From Flectonema sp. DT1601 (lineage: Eukaryota; Euglenozoa; Diplonemea; Diplonemida; Diplonemidae), in NCBI GenBank assembly GCA_964019425.1, contig OZ025862.1:124001-188000 (forward strand): DNA of 64,000 nt, written 5' to 3'. Shown one piece after another: positions 1 through 12,029 of this stretch (position 1 is its first letter; the number at the start of each line of letters is the position of its first letter). The notes under the pieces are model-generated. The model worked only from the letters and a program-made list of their open reading frames with translations, did not search any database and had not been told where the DNA came from. Made by a program: the position numbers and the translations under genes.

Positions 1-681
1 TCATATTAACATTTTTTTTACGATAATAATTTAACAAATCAGTTAAGGATAACTGAACTTTTTTTTTTGAGACAACGAGGGAAATTTTGATACGATTTTT
101 TTTTTTTTTTTTTGGATAAATAAATTAAGGGGTCAACACGCAACAAAGATTAGACTTTAATCATCATAAACTGGATTCCGTCTACATAAAATCACATGTT
201 TCAAATAAACTACCAAAAGAAAAGGAAATAATGTCAAAGTCAGAACGAGTGATTAAAACCCCTTTTTGATTAGGATTTATACGAATATAAACATCTGTAT
301 TACATCAAAGCATGGGATCTCACTTTACTCGTAATCTTTGTAAAAAAAAAATTTTAAAAAAATTCATATCACTAAGAGTTCTTCACCTGTAAGTCTCTCT
401 TGAAGTTATTCCCTCGTCGTCAGTATTGTTCAGTAGATGTGAGGGAAAATAAAAAATTTAGTTTTTTTTTTTTTTTTTTTTTTTTTGTACAGAAAAAAAA
501 CCTGACGTGGTTGGTGTGAACTGGAATAAAGATTCTTCTTTCGAAGTCAAGAAATGTATTTATTTTTTTTTTTTTTCGTATTTTTAAAAAAACAAAACAA
601 AAAAAAAAATTAAAAAATTAACACAAAAAAAAAAATGAGACTCGAAGTGAATAATTAATAACTCTAGGAGCGGATTCTGTT

Positions 682-715
<34 letters not shown>

Positions 716-1616
716 CCCCACAAAAAAAAAAAAAAAAAAAAAAAAATTACACGAATCCTGATTCACCCTCATTGCCTTCTATTATTTTTCTACGTTGCTT
801 GAAACAAATGATAAGAAGAGGGGAGGAAAAAAAAAAAACTTTTTCAGATAAGCCCTTATTTATATATAATTTTGTTGATCGCAGACAATATTACCGACAG
901 AACAGCACAAAGGGAATAAAAAAGAATAAATAAAATAACATTATATTGTGATCATAAATAAACAAACGAGGGCTCTTAATCTGAATAGTTTCTTTTTTTT
1001 CTCCGACTTCGTCGGTGCAACAACAACAACAAATACAAAATTATCCATCCCTTTTTTTTTATTCTTTTTTTTTTCTTTATTTTTCCCCTAAACCCAGCGA
1101 TGTAGCCAACCAAAAAGAGAGCTTCACGTTAATTGATACTTTCAGATAATCCTGGTTTTGCTGCTATTGGGGGATGGTCTCGCACTTATTTTTTTTTTTT
1201 TTTGATTCTTTTTTATTAATAAAGTTCATCTTGCAATAAATAGTTCGCAAGAGGTCAGAAGATGTGTTTCTAGTACTGCGACAGGGTATCATGTCAGTCG
1301 CAAGTTACTTTTTCACAAATCAGATCTACACATAAGAAATAAAGAGACAGCGCCGATTTTTTTTTTTTAATTTTTTTTTTTTAAAAAATATTATTTTCAC
1401 ACATAGTAAGAAAAAGTTGTGAATTGTAAAAGTTTAAGATTTAAGATGTATTCGTTTTCCTTTTCTTTTTTTTTTTTTCCCTTCTGCTTTCGAATCTGTG
1501 AAATGGTAGTTGGGGAAGAAATTGGGGAAGAAAAGGGGGGGTAGTAATTTGATACTGCATGCATCCTTAAGCTCAAAAAGGAACAACAATTTCTCCAACA
1601 ATTGTATCCGTCAGCG
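1..1616. other. AT-rich spacer without a gene
   Basis: No frame carries a believable protein; all open frames here are translated A/T runs. Two patches resemble other parts of the window. About 870-1022 matches the reverse complement of 42712-42835, including the motif tccgacttcgtcggtgca. About 245-310 resembles 38110-38210, sharing tacgaatataa. About 1340-1470 resembles 4640-4760, so similar sequence lies on both sides of the minisatellite. Confidence 0.6.
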
Positions 1617-4045
1617 GCAGTAGTAGTAAGTGACCACTGGAGGCCACGAACATAGTTGAGCGCCACCTTGCCATACGTATGAGTACATAATTAGTAGTAG
1701 TAAGTGACCACTGGAGGCCACGAACATAGTTGAGCGCCACCTTGCCATACGTATGAGTACATAATTAGTAGTAGTAAGTGACCACTGGAGGCCACGAACA
1801 TAGTTGAGCGCCACCTTGCCATACGTATGAGTACATAATTAGTAGTAGTAAGTGACCACTGGAGGCCACGAACATAGTTGAGCGCCACCTTGCCATACGT
1901 ATGAGTACATAATTAGTAGTAGTAAGTGACCACTGGAGGCCACGAACATAGTTGAGCGCCACCTTGCCATACGTATGAGTACATAATTAGTAGTAGTAAG
2001 TGACCACTGGAGGCCACGAACATAGTTGAGAGCCACCTTGCCATATGTATGAGTACATAATTAGTAGTAGTAAGTGACCACTGGAGGCCACGAACATAGT
2101 TGAGCGCCACCTTGCCATACGTATGAGTACATAATTAGTAGTAGTAAGTGACCACTGGAGGCCACGAACATAGTTGAGCGCCACCTTGCCATATGTATGA
2201 GTACATAATTAGTAGTAGTAAGTGACCACTGGAGGCCACGAACATAGTTGAGCGCCACCTTGCCATACGTATGAGTACATAATTAGTAGTAGTAAGTGAC
2301 CACTGGAGGCCACGAACATAGTTGAGCGCCACCTTGCCATACGTATGAGTACATAATTAGTAGTAGTAAGTGACCACTGGAGGCCACGAACATAGTTGAG
2401 CGCCACCTTGCCATACGTATGAGTACATAATTAGTAGTAGTAAGTGACCACTGGAGGCCACGAACATAGTTGAGCGCCACCTTGCCATACGTATGAGTAC
2501 ATAATTAGTAGTAGTAAGTGACCACTGGAGGCCACGAACATAGTTGAGAGCCACCTTGCCATATGTATGAGTACATAATTAGTAGTAGTAAGTGACCACT
2601 GGAGGCCACGAACATAGTTGAGCGCCACCTTGCCATACGTATGAGTACATAATTAGTAGTAGTAAGTGACCACTGGAGGCCACGAACATAGTTGAGAGCC
2701 ACCTTGCCATATGTATGAGTACATAATTAGTAGTAGTAAGTGACCACTGGAGGCCACGAACATAGTTGAGCGCCACCTTGCCATACGTATGAGTACATAA
2801 TTAGTAGTAGTAAGTGACCACTGGAGGCCACGAACATAGTTGAGCGCCACCTTGCCATACGTATGAGTACATAATTAGTAGTAGTAAGTGACCACTGGAG
2901 GCCACGAACATAGTTGAGCGCCACCTTGCCATATGTATGAGTACATAATTAGTAGTAGTAAGTGACCACTGGAGGCCACGAACATAGTTGAGCGCCACCT
3001 TGCCATACGTATGAGTACATAATTAGTAGTAGTAAGTGACCACTGGAGGCCACGAACATAGTTGAGCGCCACCTTGCCATACGTATGAGTACATAATTAG
3101 TAGTAGTAAGTGACCACTGGAGGCCACGAACATAGTTGAGCGCCACCTTGCCATACGTATGAGTACATAATTAGTAGTAGTAAGTGACCACTGGAGGCCA
3201 CGAACATAGTTGAGCGCCACCTTGCCATATGTATGAGTACATAATTAGTAGTAGTAAGTGACCACTGGAGGCCACGAACATAGTTGAGAGCCACCTTGCC
3301 ATACGTATGAGTACATAATTAGTAGTAGTAAGTGACCACTGGAGGCCACGAACATAGTTGAGAGCCACCTTGCCATACGTATGAGTACATAATTAGTAGT
3401 AGTAAGTGACCACTGGAGGCCACGAACATAGTTGAGCGCCACCTTGCCATATGTATGAGTACATAATTAGTAGTAGTAAGTGACCACTGGAGGCCACGAA
3501 CATAGTTGAGCGCCACCTTGCCATATGTATGAGTACATAATTAGTAGTAGTAAGTGACCACTGGAGGCCACGAACATAGTTGAGCGCCACCTTGCCATAT
3601 GTATGAGTACATAATTAGTAGTAGTAAGTGACCACTGGAGGCCACGAACATAGTTGAGCGCCACCTTGCCATATGTATGAGTACATAATTAGTAGTAGTA
3701 AGTGACCACTGGAGGCCACGAACATAGTTGAGCGCCACCTTGCCATATGTATGAGTACATAATTAGTAGTAGTAAGTGACCACTGGAGGCCACGAACATA
3801 GTTGAGCGCCACCTTGCCATATGTATGAGTACATAATTAGTAGTAGTAAGTGACCACTGGAGGCCACGAACATAGTTGAGCGCCACCTTGCCATATGTAT
3901 GAGTACATAATTAGTAGTAGTAAGTGACCACTGGAGGCCACGAACATAGTTGAGAGCCACCTTGCCATACGTATGAGTACATAATTAGTAGTAGTAAGTG
4001 ACCACTGGAGGCCACGAACATAGTTGAGCGCCACCTTGCCATATG
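1617..4045. repeat. 74-bp minisatellite, about 33 units
   Basis: A 74-bp unit is repeated head to tail about 33 times with almost no length change. Nearly all variation is at two spots: GCGCC versus GAGCC, and CATACGTATG versus CATATGTATG. The CATACGTATG form is a perfect 10-bp palindrome. Because 74 is not a multiple of 3, the array reads through all three frames, so the repeated 65-codon open frames on the minus strand are by-products and not genes. The last unit is split near 4046 by about 34 bp of T/A-rich sequence. A lone diverged unit lies at about 4204-4262. Confidence 0.97.
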
Positions 4046-5606
4046 TTACCGTTAACAGTTTTTTTTTATAAAAAAACCCGTATGAGTACATAATTAATAA
4101 TTATATTGTCAGTCAGTCAGTCAGTCAGCTATTGTGACTGAGTCATTCCAGAAAGGGGTAATTTGAAACTGTGTGTTCATCACGATAACTTGACTTGTCA
4201 GCGGCAGACACGTGAACATAGTTGAGAGCCACCTTGCCATACGCATGAGTACATAATTAATAATTATATTGTCTTGAAAACTTAATCACAGAAAAAGACG
4301 AACACTAGGAAGAGGGGGGTTGAATGTTTGAATTTGTAAAATACAACTGTTTTGTATCGCGTAACATAGCGATGGTTTAACATCTGTTAAGGATACAGTG
4401 ACTATGGTGATGCTTAACTTAGCCTTTTAAAGTAACTATTTAGGTTTCGAGAGTAATCCATATACCTCTTACCTCTATTCTCTCATCATCAGTATGGTGT
4501 AGAAGTAAGTCAATCAATTATTTAGACTGAGGCACTCCAGTTTGCAGGACTGGAGTGTAGTTACTTTTGTTTCTTTTATTAAAATATAAAAAAACTATAA
4601 AAAAAAAGGAAGAGGGGGGGCGGCTCTTTTTGTCTGTCAATAGCGCGATTTTTTTTTTTATTTTCTTTTTTAAAAAATATCATTTTTCACACAAGTAAGA
4701 AAAAGTTGTGAATTTTACGTAAAAACTATTAAGATAGACGAAAACCTTTTTTATGTTCATTTCTATTATTTTTCCTTTTTTTTTTTTTTTTTCCCGCCCT
4801 ATTCTCTGCTGATTGACGTAAATACTTTACATTATAATAAATGTTTCTAACTTAGCTGCATACACATCTCTTTTTTCCGTGTTGTCATTCAGTGCAGTAC
4901 GGAATCGAGTTATTCAATTTTGAATTAATCGTGAGCCCTGGGAAACCAAAACCAGGGTATAATGTAATACGGCAGAGTGTAGGTTTCACCTACAAATTAC
5001 TTGCTTAAAATCAACCACTCTTTGAAAAAAATGGTAGGTAGGGAGAGAATAGGGAAAAGAAAAAAAAAAATACTACACACATTTTTTTTTTTTTTGATTG
5101 TTCGTTTCCGCAGGTCTGTACTATTCCTTCTTCCTTCAAAAAAAAATAAAAAATAAAAACAAAAAAAAAACGAAATTTTCAAAGTCTTCCTTTTCTTGGG
5201 GGCTTTTTTTTCTTTTTTTTTTTTTTTTTTCTATTTCTTCTTCCTTCAAAAAAAAAAAAAAAAAGAGAGAGAACGACAACAACAACGACACAGTAATAAA
5301 TATGGTTTATGTACCAAGAGGGCGGAGGGTGGAGATGTGGAGATGTGGGGAGGAAACGTAATAACAGGAACTGAAACAAAACATTAAAGTATATATATAT
5401 CAATTAATCAACTATGTGGCGGAAAAAACCACTCACCTATAAAACAACAGCAAGAGACAACAAAAAAAAAAAAAAAAAAAAAAAAATGCGTAAAAATCCC
5501 TTTTCGATAATTGTTTACAAAAAAGAAAAAATAAAAACAGTTTGCAACACTAGCGTTTTTTTGTGTAGTTATCGTTGAAAAATAAATAAGGGAGGGGAGA
5601 AGGGAA

Positions 5607-5639
<33 letters not shown>

Positions 5640-5656
5640 AACTCGCTGCTCACATT
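4046..5656. other. Spacer with dispersed-repeat debris
   Basis: No gene is supported. The stretch holds a split and a lone diverged minisatellite unit, a short CAGT run near 4112-4128, and a hairpin at 4533-4557 with 9-bp arms and a 7-base loop. Pieces at 4325-4400 and 4805-4871 also occur, joined together, at 47303-47476. Homopolymer-rich sequence runs from 5040 to 5640. Open frames at 4997-5653 are almost entirely F, K and N from A/T runs. Confidence 0.6.
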
Positions 5657-7564
5657 CTACAGGTCTGAATCTGTTATCTGCGGTGGAGGACTGTCGCATA
5701 TATCACATGTAGCTGAAGCAGGTTCATTCAAATAAGTACAAGCAGCACACGACCATGAGGTAGTTGGAGGCCGAACCCTTACCACTTCCATCTCATTGAT
5801 ATATCCCACCCAATTTTTTTGTCTTGGGAAATCAACCGTTACTAACTCTTTTGATCGTTCAACTGCCGTTACCGTACCAATATCACCTGGATGAATTCTA
5901 CCCCAAGCAAACTTCGGTGTTGTCACACTAGGTTTGACTCGAATATAAGCCCCGACACGAATACGAGGCGAACCCGGTGGGGAGAAGTTTTGTGGTGATG
6001 CTGGTGGTGAAGCATCCTCAACAATCTCCATATCTGGTTGATAACCTTTCCAATTATGATGCTTCGGAAATGAAACTTGACATGTTAAAGCAACATTATG
6101 AGCTGCCGTCACAGCACCAACATCACCTGGAGATACATTTCCCCATTGGTATTTTGGTGTGTGAACTTCAGGTTTCACTCTTACCTTCATACCGACAATA
6201 AACTTTTGTGGATCTGACATTCCAGGTCTGACGCAGTTCTCCATCACGTACACGAATGTTCCACGGGCTAATTGAACTTTTATCTTCCTCTCAGCTGAGA
6301 GGACGAGAAGGATTTTTCCGAGCTTACCGCAGGTAGCATCCATTGAAGAGACCCAATTACTTCGTTCATCTTGTTGTTTTTTAGCTCTTGCTAAGTCTTT
6401 GATGATTTGAACTTCGTCACCGATCTGCCAAGGTTTGTAAGTGTCGAGGTAGGCAGGTACTTTTTCCAATTCTGGGAGGTATCCTCTCCAAGATCGCTGT
6501 CGAGGAAAGTCTACCCTACAAGTACAGAGCTCCTTGTCGATGGATTTTAAGGTCCCGATGTCACCTGGTCTTACCCGTCCCCATTTGTAACGAGGGGTTC
6601 CTATTTCAGTTAGAATTCGAACCCGCATTCCTACTTCAAGTTGTGATTTGGGTGAGTGAGATTCATGTCGACGTGACTTTGGAGAAGCAAGTGCTGTTTC
6701 AACACGTGCCTTAAATCTCGGATCCTCCGCAAGTGATGCCGAAAGCGTATCTGAGAGTCCCCTCGGTTCTAAAAATTGCTTTCTACTTATCGCGTTTGGA
6801 TTATCCATTTCGAACAAACACCAAATATTTTCCAACAACTCATCAGCTTCTTTCTCACTCGATGACAACGTGTATGCCACAGCCTTAGCTACTTGAGCTT
6901 TTGTTAATTTTCCTTCGCATTCGATATCCCAGTAGTCAAACCAACCGATTGGATCTTCAGGTAGAAATGGTGGTTCGTCTGATCGAGGCATTCTTTTTCT
7001 AATTGTTCGAAGGGCAAGCTCTATCGTGTCCTTTGATAGTCCTTCACCGTTGGGATCCCACTCATTCCATTTCTCTTCCAAAACAGAAACTAAAATCGAT
7101 AAATCGATGTTTAATGTCGCACAGACACAGTCAATTATCTCATCTTTTGATAACCCTCCTTTACTAAATTCAACAACTTGATACCACTCTAAAGGTTTCA
7201 TTTTTGGATCTGGGACTTCTTTCACTCCATCAAACTCACTTCTACAGTTAGGACAACTTTTAACAACCGAGTCAGTGAAGTAGGTTTGGACTCTTTCGCC
7301 ATAGCCTTTTCCGTCCACTGATTTGATGCGTTGAGCACAGTGCATGTGAAAAAAATGCCGACACACTCTGTTCCCACTTTTTGATTTTGTCAGAACACAT
7401 ACTGGACCGCTATCGTTATCACACAGCGCTTCAAGACAAATAACACACTCAAAACTACCTTCTGCTTGTACTTTAGCTAGAAGCTCACTTGATCCTGATG
7501 GAGGTTCTTTGGCAGCTGGTTCTGTTTCTTCATAGAGTGGATTGGGTACTTCTACAGTGGGCAT
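5657..7564 (-). CDS. RING / EF-hand-like / HERC2-like repeat / RanBP2 zinc finger protein, probable E3 ubiquitin ligase
   Basis: An intact 635-residue single-exon protein. A RING-H2 finger is visible at residues 40-107: CVIC, then CRHFFHMHC, then CPNC. Residues about 150-275 contain three EF-hand-like helix-loop-helix stretches, the best loop being DPNGEG. From about 310 to 600 come repeats of the type in HERC2, Mind bomb and plant KEG, each with a core like YKWGRVRPGDIGT and ending near FPRQRSWRGY; three are clear and a divergent one lies near 385-455. The C-terminus has a RanBP2-type zinc finger (WSCAAC then CDIC), a fold that often binds ubiquitin or RNA. A RING with MIB/HERC2-like repeats points to ubiquitin transfer; substrate and location cannot be read from sequence. 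The start follows an A-rich leader. EF-hands in this family are unusual, and calcium binding is only inferred. Confidence 0.9.
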   Translation of the reverse strand: MPTVEVPNPLYEETEPAAKEPPSGSSELLAKVQAEGSFECVICLEALCDNDSGPVCVLTKSKSGNRVCRHFFHMHCAQRIKSVDGKGYGERVQTYFTDSVVKSCPNCRSEFDGVKEVPDPKMKPLEWYQVVEFSKGGLSKDEIIDCVCATLNIDLSILVSVLEEKWNEWDPNGEGLSKDTIELALRTIRKRMPRSDEPPFLPEDPIGWFDYWDIECEGKLTKAQVAKAVAYTLSSSEKEADELLENIWCLFEMDNPNAISRKQFLEPRGLSDTLSASLAEDPRFKARVETALASPKSRRHESHSPKSQLEVGMRVRILTEIGTPRYKWGRVRPGDIGTLKSIDKELCTCRVDFPRQRSWRGYLPELEKVPAYLDTYKPWQIGDEVQIIKDLARAKKQQDERSNWVSSMDATCGKLGKILLVLSAERKIKVQLARGTFVYVMENCVRPGMSDPQKFIVGMKVRVKPEVHTPKYQWGNVSPGDVGAVTAAHNVALTCQVSFPKHHNWKGYQPDMEIVEDASPPASPQNFSPPGSPRIRVGAYIRVKPSVTTPKFAWGRIHPGDIGTVTAVERSKELVTVDFPRQKNWVGYINEMEVVRVRPPTTSWSCAACTYLNEPASATCDICDSPPPQITDSDL

Positions 7565-7694
7565 TTTTTTTAAATTTTTTTTTTTTTTTTTTTTTTCAAA
7601 AAGAAAAACTTATATTTTTCAAAAGTTTTTCGATTGTTGTTATGAGATAATAAGAAGAGGAGGTGAAAGGGGGGAGGACTGACTGCGGTTGAAA

Positions 7695-7864
<170 letters not shown>

Positions 7865-8142
7865 CACAATCACTACAACACTTTGAAAAGTATCAACAAA
7901 AAAAAGACATCGCTCGCTACGACACATTCTACTCACCTGTGAAGATAATGATGTAAAATAAAAACATTTTTGATTTTTTTTTAAAATTATTTTAAAAAAA
8001 ATCAAATAAACCATACAAAAACAAAGTTACAATTTACGGAAAAAAAGATTTTATATATTTTTCTCACTAAGTGAGTTTTTTTGTTGTGGAAAGTCGTAGA
8101 CAAGAAACACAAGTAATGAGAAAAAAAATAGAAAAAAAAAAG

Positions 8143-8313
8143 TATTTTTTGAACCTTCCCAACAGAAATGGCTAAGGATGCCTCCGTTGGTTATCAAACT
8201 CAACATTTGATCTAAAAAAAACTGAGACGATATTTTATTTTGTCTCAAAAAAAAGAGTCCACTCCAAAAAGGCTAACTAATAGTTACAATACAAGTCTCG
8301 GATGTCAATAAAT
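8143..8313. repeat. Dispersed/tandem repeat, copy 1 (about 170 bp)
   Basis: This block matches 8637-8810 at roughly 93% by eye, in the same orientation. Shared landmarks are acagaaaYggctaaggatgc, ggttatcaaactcaacattt and ggttacaatacaagtctcgg-like ends. The similarity extends in weaker form upstream (8060-8140 against 8370-8440). No coding potential is seen. Confidence 0.85.
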
Positions 8314-8636
8314 CTCCACTGAAAGTAAAGTTGTACAAATTTTCAAAATAAAATAAAATAAAAATAATTTCTCGCCAGTGAATAATTCACTTGTTGGAAT
8401 AGTTATCGACACGAAGAACAGGTAATGAGAGAAACATGATTGGCTTTATATTATAACTACACAGAAAATAGTTACATAACAACTGTAATGGTTTTTGTTT
8501 GTGTCACGAAAACTCCGTGAATCTACTTAAAAACTGATAAAGCTAAAGGAGGTTTACATCTGCTGCCCCCCCCCCCAACATTCCTTTTTTTTTTCGTTCT
8601 TACAATACTTGTTAAATACAACTTTTAAAAAAAAAA

Positions 8637-8810
8637 GTATTTTTTTGAACCCTCTCAACAGAAACGGCTAAGGATGCCTCTGTTGGTTATCAAACTCAAC
8701 ATTTGATCTAAAAAAAACTGAGACGACATTTTATTTTGTCTCAAAAAAAAGAGTCCACTCCAAAAGGGCTAGCTAATAGTTACAATACAAGTCTCGGATA
8801 TCAATAAATG
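8637..8810. repeat. Dispersed/tandem repeat, copy 2 (about 170 bp)
   Basis: Second copy of the block at 8143-8313, just downstream (in the minus sense) of the coiled-coil gene that ends at 8849. The sequence between the copies (8440-8630) is not shared, so copy 2 carries an insertion or copy 1 a deletion. Confidence 0.85.
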
Positions 8811-8848
8811 AAAAAAAAAAAAAAAAAAAAAACTCCCCCCCCCTACTC

Positions 8849-9853
8849 CTACTGAGGAGGAGTTTTTCGTATTGGTTCGCCAAGCATTAATTTAGTAGCG
8901 AGTGTGTTCAATTCCAACATCGTGACTTTGTTTGTACCGTAATTCAACACTCTCAGTAGCTCACCAAATTTTGAGAATTCTCTTCTCAGCTGCGACGTCG
9001 TTCTAATTGCTCGTCGAAGGTCACTTCGAGAAGCCGCACCCGTCTCAGTCTTGTCAACCGATTCGAACACCTTCCGAAAGATATCAAGAAACTTCGATAT
9101 GTCGTAGTGCAATGATAGTTTTTTACGTTCCTCTTGAGTAAGTTTTTGAAGAAATTCCTCATCAGAGACATCAGAAGGAGTGTCATACGCTGCGCTCTCA
9201 TCCGATGGCATGTAATGATGGTGGTGGTGATGATGATGTTTGACATCATTTTCAGATTCAAATTTTTCTTTTGCTTCCGAATGTTCCGTAACAGGTAGTG
9301 GTGGTGGTGGTGGACTATGAATATGTCGATGAACAGTATTCTTATAAGATATATTATACGAAGGTGTGACAGCAGAATTAAAAACAGGTTCCAAAGTCCT
9401 ATCTGAGTACACAAACGTATTCGACATAACTTGATTTGAAACACTCGGTAGAGATCCGTTAACCAACAGTGACGCTGGTGGTGAAGGTGATTTCCTGGCA
9501 GTCTGAGTTGAGATTTCCCGACTCTCAGGTTTTTGATTCCTCGTCATCGACTGAATCCATTTTCGCTCCACATCAATACGTTCACTCGCCAGGTTCTGTT
9601 CTGCTTTTTTTAGTTCATTTTCTCGTTCAGCAAGGACACGCTCTCTGGCAGCCACTGCTTCTTCTCTCTCTATCACCCGATTGGTTCTTTCTAACACATA
9701 AGCCATCTTCCCCTGTTCTAAATCACTGACCTGTTTTCGTAGTATGTTTATTTCATCCATATATTCCGCTGTGACGTAATCACCTTCATTTTCAGGTAAC
9801 CTTCTCGCTGACGGTGCTTCTGGTGCAGGTGGGGGAAGTCGTCTGGTTGACAT
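8849..9853 (-). CDS. Coiled-coil protein with degenerate EF-hand-like C-terminus
   Basis: 334 residues. The start chosen is the ATG of MSTRRLPPP at 9853. A T16-CAG acceptor-like site lies 30 bases upstream (exon edge near 9883), so the ATG falls in an exon that begins after a cis- or trans-splice. Residues about 35-110 form a charged coiled coil with many E, R and K. A Ser/Pro-rich linker follows, with a run of eight His near 230. Residues about 265-330 have two EF-hand-like helical pairs lacking full calcium ligands (SVDKTETGAASRSDL is the nearest loop). I do not recognise the family. A structural or ciliary role would fit but is inference. Confidence 0.75.
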   Translation of the reverse strand: MSTRRLPPPAPEAPSARRLPENEGDYVTAEYMDEINILRKQVSDLEQGKMAYVLERTNRVIEREEAVAARERVLAERENELKKAEQNLASERIDVERKWIQSMTRNQKPESREISTQTARKSPSPPASLLVNGSLPSVSNQVMSNTFVYSDRTLEPVFNSAVTPSYNISYKNTVHRHIHSPPPPPLPVTEHSEAKEKFESENDVKHHHHHHHHYMPSDESAAYDTPSDVSDEEFLQKLTQEERKKLSLHYDISKFLDIFRKVFESVDKTETGAASRSDLRRAIRTTSQLRREFSKFGELLRVLNYGTNKVTMLELNTLATKLMLGEPIRKTPPQ

Positions 9854-11245
9854 GTTGTTAAGTGACCCCACACCCCGGTCAACCTGAAAAAAAAAAAAAA
9901 AAATGAAAAAATTGTAACATAATAACATAAATTATTGTTTTCAGAGTAAGAGATTATAGATGTGATATGGTGTCTGGAAAAAAATGGAAGTATAGTTTAG
10001 CTATCATTTCGGTGGTAGTTCGTTTTCTTAAATTAACAGGTCATTGCGAATAGCCATGAGACTAGAGAGTGGTCATTCGTGGTCGAGGAAGGGCTTTTTT
10101 TTTTTTTTTTTGTAAAAAAAAATCAACAACACGAAAATCATGTTGCCACCCATCAGGGTTTTTTTTATTTCTCTCTCTTTTTTTTTTTTTTTTTTTTTCC
10201 CTTCCCCTCTCTCTCTCTTCGACGAATTACGAGTTCTCACTCTCCACAGCGCTCGCTTGTCGGTAACCGAATGAGGGAACTACTTAGATAGATAAATGAC
10301 CTTGACCAGGAGGCCTAACAGGTTGTAAACAGTAACAACAACAAAACAAGAAGGGGGGTGTGTTTTCCCCCCCCCAGATGAAAATCACTCAGAATTTTTT
10401 TTTTTTTTTTTTTTTTTTCCCCTTCAGAATCCAACACCCACGACAGGCTTCTCTCTTGTGAAAGACCAACTGAACTGAAGTCACCTCCTATACAATAATA
10501 ATTGTAAAAATTTAGACGTATTTTCCACGTCGATGTTGTGGAACAAAAATAACGTGAAAAGCACTCTGACTCTGCACAGATAAAATGAGAGATCCAAACC
10601 GTTGAAAGCAGCAGAAAACGGCTCTTTCATTGACTCTCTTTTTTTTTTTTTTTTTTTTTTTAGAGTTTTTTTTGTTTTTTTTTTTTTTTGTTTTTTTATA
10701 AATTTTTTTTTTTTTTTTTGCTTTTTTTTGTTTTCCCTCGCCTCCTTTTTTTCAGAAAAAACTTACTTTTTTAAAATATAACACAAGAAAAAGTCTGGTC
10801 AGAAAAAAGACCGTCAAAAATGTGAACAGGGATGAGGATCTTTTTGTTTTTTTTTTTTTTTCCCCTACCCTTCTCTCATTTTTAATAATAAAAAAATACA
10901 AAAAAAAAAAAAAAAAAAAAAACAGGCGGGGACCTAAACACTCACGTTGCCACGGAATGACGAACAACGCTTTGCAAAAAGATGCCAAAAAAAAAAAAAA
11001 AAAAAAACACACTACTTATTTTTTTTTTTTTTTTAAATTCCTCAAAAAAGAGGATATCATCGGAGATCAAGCAGCTCAATAAAAAAAAGAAAAAAAAAAC
11101 TTCGCAAAACTGACAATTGAAGAAGAAGAGAAGAAAAAAAAACACTTTCTGTTTGCCGTTTTTTCCTTGAGCAATAAGGACTTCGTCCACTTGGGCGAGA
11201 AGAAAAGAATTCGTTAAAGAAACAGTTTTGAAAAAGAAAAAAAAA

Positions 11246-11275
11246 ACTCTCTTAAGCTGCTAGGCTTAAGAGAGT
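11246..11275. other. Perfect hairpin, 12-bp arms
   Basis: The arms ACTCTCTTAAGC and GCTTAAGAGAGT enclose the loop TGCTAG. It sits just after an A-run in spacer DNA and is not part of a visible gene. An RNA terminator or processing signal is possible but there is no direct support. Confidence 0.6.
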
Positions 11276-11743
11276 GATCGTAACTACACCCCAAGTAGCA
11301 GGTGAGAACCCGTAACCACAGCAGGGAGAGACCGTTTACCGCGCTGCAGAAAGACAAAAATAAAAAATGAAAAAAATGCTTTATGTGAAAGCATGTATGG
11401 TACACCCATATGTGGGATTCTAAAGGATCTCTCTCCTTTTTTTTTATTTTTTTTTTTTTTCTTCTCGCAAATTTTTTTTTTAAAAAAAAAAAAAAGAAAC
11501 TGTTTTCCTAAAAACATAAAAGCTATGTTATGTTTTTTTTTTTTTTTTTTAGTACAGAAAAAGCATGCGTATGGACCAAGAACATCGATACTAAACAAAA
11601 AATAAAGAATGAAAAAAAAAAAAAAAGAGAAGTCGTGTCCTGTGTGATAAACGCCAACCAATAAAAATATTTGTGTTGTGCGGCAACCAATGCGAATATC
11701 TCAACAAAGATGAATATGAATAGGTTAAGTTACGTTTCGACAT

Positions 11744-11790
11744 GATTCTCTTTCTACCGAACAATAGGTTTGTAGGTACAAAAAAAAAAA
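11744..11790 (+). repeat. A-tailed dispersed repeat, 3' fragment
   Basis: Nearly identical to the 3' 45 bases of the fuller copy at 37757-37907: ctttctaccgaacaat, then ggtttgtaggtac followed by an A-run. The sequence upstream resembles the rest of that copy only weakly. Confidence 0.7.
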
Positions 11791-12029
11791 GGAAAAAAAA
11801 GGAAACAGAAGACTGTAGTGTACAAACCCTCCTTTCTTATCAAACACACCCGACTAATCGAAATGATGATTATTAACCATTTCTGCGTGTGTATGCCACG
11901 GGGGGAAAAACAAAAAAAAAAAAAAAAAAAAAAAACTTGGCAATTGCGTGGGCTGCGAACACGTCTTGGTTATCTCCGTTGAATCAAAAAAAAAAAAAAA
12001 AAATTATTTATTTTATCACACGCACGAAA

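Larger units (their letters stand above)
9884..12029. other. Long homopolymer-rich spacer
   Basis: About 2.1 kb with no supported coding sequence. It contains more than a dozen A or T runs of 14-25 bases. A perfect hairpin lies at 11246-11275 (12-bp arms, 6-base loop). A fragment of the A-tailed dispersed repeat lies at 11744-11790. Short 5' untranslated exons of the gene ending at 9853 could lie here and would not be visible. Confidence 0.6.

Noticed and set aside
1617-4045. CRISPR-like array of regular repeats
   Set aside because: There are no spacers: the 74-bp unit is repeated without unique sequence between copies, and the context is eukaryotic.
1611-4091. Some thirty overlapping 65-codon open frames on the minus strand
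   Set aside because: They are the three reading frames of the 74-bp minisatellite; the unit length is not a multiple of three and no single product can span the array.
10069-11661. Several F/K-rich open frames on both strands
   Set aside because: Products of A and T runs only; opposite-strand frames are equally open and none has ordinary composition.
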